From positions 1 through 19,142 of the forward strand of contig CAMGFM010000005.1 of assembly GCA_946055365.1 (NCBI GenBank): 19,142 nucleotides of DNA. The letters are read 5' to 3'. A model generated the notes under the pieces. The model was not told where the DNA came from and made no database searches. It saw only the letters and a list, made by a program, of their open reading frames with translations. The stretch is from an uncultured Prevotella sp. GTDB taxonomy: Bacteria; Bacteroidota; Bacteroidia; Bacteroidales; Bacteroidaceae. Shown here one piece after another: positions 13,969-19,142 of this stretch. The translations under genes and the position numbers were made by a program. Each line of letters begins with the position of its first letter. Positions within the stretch are counted from its first letter, which is position 1.

Positions 13969-14934
13969 TCACTTGTGTGCCATTTGCCTTGTACACACAA
14001 GCAGCGTGAGGTAAATGAGACCGCCCGACACGAGTCCGGCAATGGCATCTATGGCATAGTGAGCCTGTATGTACACCGTCGCCATGCACAGAAACACGTA
14101 GAAAGGCAGCTGCATGTAGACCAGTTTTCTGTTGCCCGTGTGTGCGGAGAGCAACATGCACACCGTCGCCACGCCCACGTGTGACGAGGGAAAAGCCGCC
14201 GTGGGGCGTTCACCTGCCGCCTTGGCATCCTCCACGAGCCCGTAGAAAAAGCCGTCGGTGTAGCCCGGGGTGGGCAGGCACTCCTTGTGAAAGTTGAAAT
14301 AGTCGTTGATGGCAGGAAACACGCCCTCCGCAATGCTGTCGAGGCCCACTGCCCTGAAGTAGTAGGTGGGTCCTGCCACTGGCACGAATATGAATATGAG
14401 ATAGAACACGAGGAACGAGGCCATGACGATGAACGTGGCGCGCTCAAACTCGCCGTATCTTGCAAACAGATAGTAAAACGCCGTCAGGGCTATCATGGGA
14501 TAGTAGGCGGCATAGCCCATGCTCATCAGCTCTGATACGACGTGCCACGGGCAGGCCTCCACAAAGCGCAGAGAAGGCTGGCATCCGAAGAGTTGCTGCT
14601 CCCATGCGCAAAATATGTGGTCGAGGTTTGGGAATATGCGGTTTATCTCATAGGTGTCGGGATACCACCACGACAGCAGAGACAGTTGGACTATTGACCT
14701 TATGCAACGTGTCAGTCTGCAAGGCACAAGACGGTAGACAATCCACAGGGCGAGCGTCATTGCCATAATCCTTGTGCGCCCCCATATCATCGACTCGGGG
14801 TTTGGCAGCCTTGTATAGGTGAAGAGTATTATGCCAAGCGTCACTGCGGTGTAGGCCACCACGAGCCATTCAAGGGGCAGAAGCCCGCGTTTGGGCTTGC
14901 TTTCTATTTCGAAAAGTTGTTTAATGAATTTCAT
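13969..14934 (-). CDS. PAP2-superfamily integral membrane enzyme (lipid phosphatase / inositol-phosphorylceramide-synthase-like)
   Basis: 321 residues, ATG at 14932-14934. Six or so hydrophobic helices: ~22-40, ~53-70, ~80-92, ~136-158, ~165-187, ~255-268, ~273-290 and ~297-314. PAP2 catalytic elements: FPSSHVG (248-254, His252) and AHYAIDAIAG with His292 and Asp296 as the last catalytic pair; PVAGPTYYF (185-193) precedes them, as in the Aur1/inositolphosphotransferase branch. The large segment between helices (EGVFPAINDYFNFHKECLP...GERPTAAFPSSH) also fits that branch. Active site would face the periplasm. The family dephosphorylates or transfers lipid head groups. The upstream SDR gene and the sphingolipid content of Bacteroidetes make a lipid or sphingolipid role attractive, but that is inference. 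Confidence 0.85.
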   Translation of the reverse strand: MKFIKQLFEIESKPKRGLLPLEWLVVAYTAVTLGIILFTYTRLPNPESMIWGRTRIMAMTLALWIVYRLVPCRLTRCIRSIVQLSLLSWWYPDTYEINRIFPNLDHIFCAWEQQLFGCQPSLRFVEACPWHVVSELMSMGYAAYYPMIALTAFYYLFARYGEFERATFIVMASFLVFYLIFIFVPVAGPTYYFRAVGLDSIAEGVFPAINDYFNFHKECLPTPGYTDGFFYGLVEDAKAAGERPTAAFPSSHVGVATVCMLLSAHTGNRKLVYMQLPFYVFLCMATVYIQAHYAIDAIAGLVSGGLIYLTLLVCTRQMAHK

Positions 14935-14952
14935 TTTACGTCATTTGTAGAC

Positions 14953-15002
14953 AAAAAAAATCACGGGACTGTGTCAAGACTTCTGTTTCTTGACGCAGCC
15001 CC
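14953..15002 (-). terminator. Rho-independent terminator between the SDR gene and the PAP2 gene
   Basis: On the minus strand, 15-bp arms (15002-14988 with 14979-14965) with one mismatch and one G-T pair, 8-nt loop, then GTGA and eight T (14960-14953). It ends only 18 nt before the PAP2 start codon, so it either closes the SDR transcript or acts as an attenuator for PAP2 if the two are co-transcribed. Confidence 0.85.
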
Positions 15003-15198
15003 TATGTCAGGGTGCTGTGCGGCTGTCGGTCAGTGCTTCTTTTGTGGCGGCAGGGACACGCCTCGCACGCAGTCTACAGCCTTGCGGGCCGTCCTTGCCC
15101 CGCGGTTTGACCCCGTGAGGCCTGCGTTGCGACAGGCTTAGGACACGCCTTGCCGTCAGCCAGAGACCTCTGCACGGTCGTGGCTTGGCGAGAGAGGC
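15003..15198. other. GC-rich gap between SDR stop and its terminator
   Basis: About 196 bp with no credible coding frame. The block GGACACGCCT occurs at 15054 and 15141, 87 bp apart (four times ~21.75). No promoter motif was recognised for PAP2. Otherwise nothing supportable. Confidence 0.4.
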
Positions 15199-16200
15199 TT
15201 ACAGCCAGCCGTTTTCCCTGTACCATTTCACGGAGAGCCTCACGCCGTCAGCCAGCTTATAGTGCGGATGATAGCCCAGCTCGTCCATGGCAGGCTCGAT
15301 GTCACATCGCCAGTTGCGCTGTTTCAGAATGTTATACTTGTCGTTGTTGAGTGCGATGGGTTTTCTTGTGATGTTGGCAATCTTCTCTCCGAAGAACGTT
15401 ATTGTCCTCAACACCCACAGCGGTGCCACTATGCGCAGCATCCAGCCCACGCCCAGCTCCTTCTTGAGGAGGTTGCTGAAGTCGGCGGAGCGGTAGACCT
15501 CGCCGTCGGAGAGGAAGTATTTGCGTCCGCTCATGCCTCTGTCCAGCGCGAGAAACACCGCCTGCACCACGTCAAGCACATACACGAAAGTGATGTCCTG
15601 CCGCTTGAAGCCTGCGGCAAAGTCCACGTGCTTTGCCACGCTCTGCGCCATGAGAAAATAGTCGCGCTCGCGCGGTCCGTAGACCCCCGTTGGGCGCAGT
15701 ATGATGTAGGGAAAGTCGTTGCCGATGGAGTCGAGATAACGCTCGGCTTCGAGCTTGCTCTTGCCATAGGCGGTGTTGGGGCGCGGACAGTCGCGCTCGG
15801 TGATGTCCTGGTAGGGCTGCCGCTCGTGTATGTTGCCGAACACGCTCAGCGAACTGAGATAGACGAAGCGTTTTATGGGCATACGCAGGTCTATCAGTGC
15901 GTCCACGAGATGCATAGTGCCTTGTGTGTTGATGCGGTGGAAGTCGTCTTTGTCAAGACATTTGGTCACGCCTGCCGCATGCACCACATAGTCAAATTCA
16001 TGTGAGCCGAGCTGTGCGGCGAGTGCCTCCTTTGAGCGGAAGTCAAGTTCTATGAAATTGATGCGGCTGTCTTGCAGATATTCTCTTGAGCTTGTTTTTC
16101 TCACCGCCGCCCACACTTCCATGCCTCTGCGCAGAGCCTCCTCCACGATAAAGCTGCCTATGAAACCGCTGGCGCCGGTTATCAATATTTTGTTTGCCAT
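15199..16200 (-). CDS. NAD(P)-dependent epimerase/dehydratase-like extended SDR
   Basis: 333 residues from ATG 16198-16200. Rossmann nucleotide-binding motif ILITGASGFIGSFI (residues 5-18), acidic LDF at the second nucleotide contact, HAAGVTK (the 'NAAG' equivalent), YLSSLSVFG with the catalytic Ser region, and the catalytic pair in YGKSK (YxxxK), followed by ILRPTGVYGPRERDYF typical of extended SDRs. The C-terminal third is substrate-binding. This subgroup includes sugar epimerases, 3beta-HSD/dihydroflavonol-reductase-like enzymes and the Bacteroides enzyme reported as 3-ketosphinganine reductase (BT_0972, annotated as an NAD-dependent epimerase); which applies cannot be decided without alignment. 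A minus-strand -7 element lies 28 bp upstream, and a terminator follows. Cytoplasmic. Confidence 0.88.
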   Translation of the reverse strand: MANKILITGASGFIGSFIVEEALRRGMEVWAAVRKTSSREYLQDSRINFIELDFRSKEALAAQLGSHEFDYVVHAAGVTKCLDKDDFHRINTQGTMHLVDALIDLRMPIKRFVYLSSLSVFGNIHERQPYQDITERDCPRPNTAYGKSKLEAERYLDSIGNDFPYIILRPTGVYGPRERDYFLMAQSVAKHVDFAAGFKRQDITFVYVLDVVQAVFLALDRGMSGRKYFLSDGEVYRSADFSNLLKKELGVGWMLRIVAPLWVLRTITFFGEKIANITRKPIALNNDKYNILKQRNWRCDIEPAMDELGYHPHYKLADGVRLSVKWYRENGWL

Positions 16201-16227
16201 TATGGATTGTTAAAAACACATCGTGTG

Positions 16228-16235
16228 CAAAGTTA
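16228..16235 (-). promoter_or_regulatory. -7 promoter element (TAACTTTG) for the SDR gene
   Basis: TAACTTTG on the minus strand matches TAnnTTTG. Transcription would start near 16221, leaving about a 20-nt leader to the ATG at 16200. No clear -33 TTTG at the expected distance; a T-run (TTTT, 16255-16252) is the only candidate. Confidence 0.5.
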
Positions 16236-16660
16236 CTGAAAATCTTTGGATAAAACGCCATGATTGTCGGCTAAGTGTGTAAAATCGTGCTGATAGTGTC
16301 TGTGTGGGCCTTGCGGCGGTCAAAGTGGCGTGGGCGTGAGGGCTTCACGGCGCGTGGAGAGAGAGGGTGGGGGCTTGTAGGCGGCAGAGGCGGCGTGCCG
16401 TGAGTGAGTGATGGCTCATGGGGTCGGCAAGGATGGCGTGATACAAAAGCTCCCGGGCATGTGGTGATGTCCCGGGAGGCTGTCATAATATTTATGTTAT
16501 GAAAAAAGATTGAGAGAGTCACGTGAGCTTCACAGCTTGCGTGTCTGCGTGATGGCGCGTTATGCCGTCTGCCTCATGCGGGTTGGCGGCGTGGTCGTGC
16601 CATGGTCTTGTTTTACTAAACATGATTTATAGAGAAAGCATAGAAATGTCTGTATTTTGG
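16236..16660. other. Long noncoding gap between SDR and sigma operon, with a minus-strand hairpin at 16450-16478
   Basis: No credible coding frame on either strand. A hairpin with 8-bp perfect arms CTCCCGGG/CCCGGGAG (16450-16457, 16471-16478) and extra CAT/ATG pairing is followed on the minus strand by CTTTTG, so it may be the distal terminator of the sigma/anti-sigma transcript or of an unannotated small RNA. GGC-centred motifs recur every 20-23 bp from 16307 to 16435, but the area is G-rich and this may be chance. An AT-rich island at 16608-16655 lacks a recognisable promoter. Confidence 0.45.
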
Positions 16661-16735
16661 GTCACGTGACGGCTCCTGACAGTGCTGTGTCTGTGTGTTA
16701 TTGTCACTTGACAGCCGCCTGACAGTGTTGTGTCT
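16661..16735. repeat. 43-bp tandem duplication at the 3' end of the anti-sigma gene
   Basis: Segments 16661-16692 and 16703-16735 are near-identical copies (17 of 18 identical over CCTGACAGTG(C/T)TGTGTCT), offset 42-43 bp. One copy includes the gene's stop codon (16704-16706). Each copy holds two short dyads, GTCAC(G/T)TGAC and GACAGTG(C/T)TGTGTC, so dyad centres alternate at about 19-23 bp. Confidence 0.75.
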
Positions 16736-17195
16736 CCTGCCCTGCCACTTCTGCGGCCTTGCGTATGGAGTCCTGTCTTAAGGAGTCGTTGGCGGCGAGT
16801 GGCGTGCCACAGTTGTTGATGTAGGCTTGTGTGGTGCCGTCTGCGCCCTCTGCGGCAGGCTGTAGCGACAGCTGTGCCGCCTGGGTGAGCGACAGTGTTA
16901 TGCCCACTATTGCCGCCGCTTTGAAGAGTGGCGCGAGCCTCTGTCGGAGGGTTATCTTGTGTGCCTTGACGGCGTGTGTGCCGTTGACGAGTGACATTAT
17001 GCGGTCGTCGAAGTCGCTGCCGAGAGTGTCCTCCTTGGTCTCGTTGTTTTCGTAGAGGAACAGCTGGCGGTACTGCCGCAGCTCCTCTGGCACGTCGGGC
17101 TGGCAGAAGAATGTCCTCAGTATCTGCTCTTCCTCGAGCGAGGTGTCACATTGCCAGTAGCGTTCAAGGAGTTGTGTAATGTACTTATAGTCCAT
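16704..17195 (-). CDS. Putative anti-sigma / sigma-associated membrane protein
   Basis: 163 residues, ATG at 17193-17195. The start overlaps the end of the sigma gene by 11 nt (ATGGACTATAA), a strong sign of translational coupling. N-terminal ~85 residues are acidic and helical (YITQLLERYWQCDTSLEEEQILRTFF), the usual look of Bacteroidetes proteins encoded directly after ECF sigma genes, with the cytoplasmic part expected to bind the sigma factor. A single hydrophobic helix follows (about 88-110, LAPLFKAAAIVGITLSLTQA), then a short periplasmic tail of ~50 residues rich in Ala, Gln and Asn. It is too short to contain a FecR domain, so it is not a classical FecR regulator of TonB systems. Function inferred from context; the 3' end lies in a tandem duplication. 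Confidence 0.68.
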   Translation of the reverse strand: MDYKYITQLLERYWQCDTSLEEEQILRTFFCQPDVPEELRQYRQLFLYENNETKEDTLGSDFDDRIMSLVNGTHAVKAHKITLRQRLAPLFKAAAIVGITLSLTQAAQLSLQPAAEGADGTTQAYINNCGTPLAANDSLRQDSIRKAAEVAGQETQHCQAAVK

Positions 17196-17703
17196 AGTTG
17201 TCGCAGATTTTGAATTGTTGTTTTATAGTCTGCCTTGCCCTGAAGATATTGACCTTTACCTGTTCCTCGCTGATGGCGAGAGCGGCGGCAATCTCCTTGT
17301 AGGTCTTGCCCTCGAAGTCTCTCAGTTGCAGGCATGAACGCTGTTTCTCGGGCAGGGAGTCGACGAGCCTCCTCACAATCTCCACGTTTTGCCTCTGCGA
17401 TGTCTTTTCGAGCGGCCCGTCGTTGTCGTCGGGCTGTTCTTGCAGCGTGTGGCAGCTGTCGTTGCTGACGACGATGTCGCGTCGTCTTTCGCGTTGCATG
17501 CGGTCAAGTGCAAGGTTGCGGCATACGGCTGTGCAGTAGGCTTCGATGGAGTCTATCTGGTGCCATGTGTCGCGTCTGTTCCACACTTTTATGAGCGTGT
17601 CCTGCACTATGTCTTCTGCCTCTTCCCTGTTGAGCGTGATGCGCAGGGCGAGTCGGTAGAGCATGTTCTTGAGTGGAAGTATGTCGTTGCGGAAACATGT
17701 CAT
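17185..17703 (-). CDS. ECF-type RNA polymerase sigma-70 factor
   Basis: 172 residues, ATG at 17701-17703. Region 2 is clear: LYRLALRITLNREEAEDIVQ then DTLIKVW (residues ~15-42), which binds core RNA polymerase and the -10-like element. After a polar linker (~85-108) comes region 4 with the helix-turn-helix, VDSLPEKQRSCLQLRDFEGK followed by TYKEIAAALAISEEQVKVNI (~118-158), ending RARQTIKQQF. No region 1 or 3, hence ECF. It overlaps the putative anti-sigma gene and is likely controlled by it through protein binding. No FecR or SusC gene is adjacent, so a link to nutrient uptake is not supported here; a stress or envelope role is as likely. No clear TAnnTTTG element was found upstream, which would be consistent with autoregulated or non-primary promoter use. 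Confidence 0.93.
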   Translation of the reverse strand: MTCFRNDILPLKNMLYRLALRITLNREEAEDIVQDTLIKVWNRRDTWHQIDSIEAYCTAVCRNLALDRMQRERRRDIVVSNDSCHTLQEQPDDNDGPLEKTSQRQNVEIVRRLVDSLPEKQRSCLQLRDFEGKTYKEIAAALAISEEQVKVNIFRARQTIKQQFKICDNYGL

Positions 17704-17851
17704 GTCTTGTTTTCCCCTATCTATAATGAATGACGGATGTGGAGGGTGTGATGTTACGTAGCTTAACAGTCTTTAACTATGCGGCTGTTGTCGGTGTATG
17801 TGTGTGATGTGGCGTGTATTGCGCAGGGTGTGGTGTGTAGTGCCTTTTGTG

Positions 17852-17994
17852 GGGTGTGGCTTATCGTTTGCGCAAGTGACACTTTGTGATAGCAGAGTGG
17901 CACTTTTGGTGTGCCGAAGAGGCACTTTTCGTGAGAGAAAGAGCCACTTTTGCGGCGTGGGGTGTGGCATCGTGAGTACTGAGTGTGGCAGTGG
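17852..17994. repeat. Intergenic dyad array 4 (core AAGTG-N-CACTTT, ~21.5-bp period)
   Basis: Four good units with centres at 17879 (CAAGTGACACTTTG), 17900 (AGAGTGGCACTTTT), 17922 (AAGAGGCACTTTT) and 17944 (AAAGAGCCACTTTT); spacings 21, 22, 22. Weaker units continue on the grid at 17859, 17967 and 17988 (GTGTGGC cores). It lies between the sigma gene and arginine decarboxylase, both on the minus strand. The remainder of 17704-17850 is GT-rich with nothing supportable. Confidence 0.82.
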
Positions 17995-18034
17995 GCGGTT
18001 GTGTCACAGTTTTTTGGTGACTGCGTGATGTCTT

Positions 18035-18071
18035 TAAAAAAGGAGGACGCAAACGGTGTGTGCGTCCTCCT
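18035..18071 (-). terminator. Rho-independent terminator of the arginine decarboxylase gene
   Basis: On the minus strand an 11-bp perfect GC-rich stem (18071-18061 with 18051-18041), 9-nt loop, then six T. Located 78 bp after the stop codon. Confidence 0.93.
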
Positions 18072-18148
18072 CCCGGTTTCAGAATGTGGGTTATGCGCAC
18101 AGTTTGCGCGCATAGCCGTAGACTGAGTGTGGCTGTTGTAGGCGTGTC

Positions 18149-19142
18149 TCATTCGAGATAGGTATATCCGTAGAGTCCCGAGCGGTAGTTGGAGAGAAAC
18201 TCCTTGCCCTCCTCTATGGAGATCTTGCCTTCCTTGACACTCTTGGTCACCCATATTTCGAGCTGTCTTACGAGTTTCTTGGGGTTGTACTGCACGTAGG
18301 CCAGCACCTCCTCCACCGTTTCGCCGTCAAATATCTGGTCGATGCAGTATGTGTCGTTCTTGACGGATATGTGTACGGCGTTGGTGTCGCCGAAGAGGTT
18401 GTGCATGTCGCCGAGAATCTCCTGATAAGCCCCCACGAGGAACACTCCGATGTAGTAGTCCTCGTTTTTCTTGATGTTGTGTACCGGCAGCACGTGTGAG
18501 ATGTTGCGGTTGGTGACGAAGTTGGCTATCTTGCCGTCGCTGTCGCAGGTGATGTCCTGTAGTGTGGCGTTGCGCGTGGGCCTCTCGTCGAGCTTTTGTA
18601 TGGGCATAATGGGGAATAGCTGGTCGATGGCCCATGAGTCGGGCAGTGACTGGAACAGCGAGAAGTTGCAGAAATACTTGTCGGCAAGCATCTTGTCAAG
18701 CCCTCTCAGCTCGTCGGGAGTGTGCTTGAGGCTTTTGGCCATGTTGTTTACCTCCTTGCACACGCTCCAGTACATGCTCTCGATTTCGGCGCGAGTGCGC
18801 AGGTCTACTATTCCGTGGGAGAAGAGGTCAAGTGCCTCCTCGCGTATCTGCTCCGCGTCGTGCCAATCTTCGAGCATGGTGCGCGGGTTGAGGTTGTCCC
18901 ATATCTCATAGAGGTCTTTGACGAGCTGGTGGTCGCTGTCTGAGGGTTCGAAGTCGTCTTTCATCTGCGGCACCTGCGCCGTCTCCAGCACGTCGATGAT
19001 GAGTACGGAGTGGTGTGCCGACAGCGAGCGTCCGCTCTCGGTGATGATATTGGGGTGGGGTATGCCGTTTTTGTCGGACGCGTCGGTGAATGTGTAGATG
19101 CAGTCGTTGACATATTCCTGTATGGAATAGTTGACCGAGCTT
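18149..19142 (-). CDS. speA: Biosynthetic arginine decarboxylase, C-terminal part (partial)
   Basis: The frame is open to the window edge, so the 5' end of the gene is missing; about 331 codons are visible, roughly half of the usual ~630. There is no internal start: the GTG at 18991 lies mid-domain. Recognised by HPNIITESGRSLSAHHSVL (catalytic barrel/sheet region of fold III PLP-dependent decarboxylases), the SpeA-specific insertion with DLFSHGIVDLRTRAEIESMY, the FSLFQSLPDSWAIDQLFPIM stretch (a Cys/Ser-Lxx-PDSWAI substrate-site motif), and VGAYQEILGDMHNLFGDTNAVH that holds the second-subunit active-site residues, ending in GYTYLE. The enzyme removes CO2 from arginine to give agmatine, the first step of putrescine/spermidine synthesis, and acts in the cytoplasm as an oligomer. 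Confidence 0.96.
   Translation of the reverse strand, partial: SSVNYSIQEYVNDCIYTFTDASDKNGIPHPNIITESGRSLSAHHSVLIIDVLETAQVPQMKDDFEPSDSDHQLVKDLYEIWDNLNPRTMLEDWHDAEQIREEALDLFSHGIVDLRTRAEIESMYWSVCKEVNNMAKSLKHTPDELRGLDKMLADKYFCNFSLFQSLPDSWAIDQLFPIMPIQKLDERPTRNATLQDITCDSDGKIANFVTNRNISHVLPVHNIKKNEDYYIGVFLVGAYQEILGDMHNLFGDTNAVHISVKNDTYCIDQIFDGETVEEVLAYVQYNPKKLVRQLEIWVTKSVKEGKISIEEGKEFLSNYRSGLYGYTYLE

Noticed and set aside
15262..16005. 247-codon plus-strand frame opposite the SDR gene
   Set aside because: Antisense shadow of a well-recognised SDR; composition is Val/His/Ala-rich without domain similarity.
16307..16438. GGC motifs every 20-23 bp as another dyad array
   Set aside because: The stretch is G-rich with many off-grid GGC triplets and few dyads, so the rhythm can be chosen by eye; noted only in the gap description.
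5063..17994. The repeat arrays as CRISPR arrays
   Set aside because: Repeat cores are ~13 bp with 8-9 bp between them and imperfect; CRISPR repeats are 23-47 bp with similar-length unique spacers, and no cas genes are present.
17763..18254. 163-codon minus-strand frame across array 4 and the speA terminator
   Set aside because: It overlaps the end of speA in another frame, runs through a terminator, and is a Thr/His-rich low-complexity translation.
1..19142. tRNA, rRNA, insertion sequences, phage genes, riboswitches
   Set aside because: No cloverleaf with TTCGA-type arm, no transposase or integrase, no terminal inverted repeats with target duplication, and no known riboswitch core were seen.

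Overview
This window looks like a chromosomal segment from a Bacteroidales bacterium, most likely Prevotella or a close relative. The evidence is a SusC/SusD pair, promoters of the Bacteroidetes type (TTTG and TAnnTTTG), Bacteroidetes lipoprotein signals, a C10 (streptopain/interpain) peptidase and an Omp28-like protein that both end in type IX secretion-like tails, and an ECF sigma gene overlapping a putative anti-sigma gene. GC content is moderately high for the group. The genus is inference. No phage, transposase, plasmid, tRNA or rRNA gene was seen.

Layout. 1-2970: end of a SusC transporter gene, a SusD lipoprotein, a Calx-beta-like lipoprotein and a strong terminator. No carbohydrate-active enzyme is visible in this part of the locus. 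3000-5000: a secreted C10 cysteine peptidase with its own promoter element and a large 3' hairpin. 5296-8843: long-chain acyl-CoA ligase, peptide chain release factor 2 (single frame, no programmed frameshift), and a 46-residue membrane protein closed by a terminator. 9170-10248: a CYTH-domain protein converging on a VanZ-like membrane protein. 10298-13811: a dyad-symmetric divergent promoter, an NSS sodium symporter and a secreted Omp28/thioredoxin-fold protein. 13969-16200 (minus strand): a PAP2-type membrane enzyme and, upstream of it, an extended-SDR epimerase/reductase, possibly lipid-related. 16704-17703 (minus): putative anti-sigma protein and ECF sigma factor, overlapping by 11 nt. 18149-19142 (minus): the 3' part of biosynthetic arginine decarboxylase with its terminator.

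The most unusual signal lies between the genes. Four separate intergenic regions (about 5063-5210, 8905-9066, 13866-13951 and 17852-17994) carry arrays of a 13-bp quasi-palindrome, core AAAGTG-G-CACTTT. Dyad centres are spaced 20-23 bp, almost always 21-22, which is two turns of B-DNA. The spacers are not conserved. Three more gaps show weaker arrangements of other dyads at similar spacing: TGAC-N5-GTCA at 11820-11950, GTCAC/GACAG dyads at 16661-16735, and GGCA-centred motifs at 7236-7340. This is not CRISPR, not coding and not a classical terminator. It fits same-face binding sites for an oligomerising dimeric protein, or transcripts whose units can pair with any other unit. I cannot match it to a named repeat family from memory.
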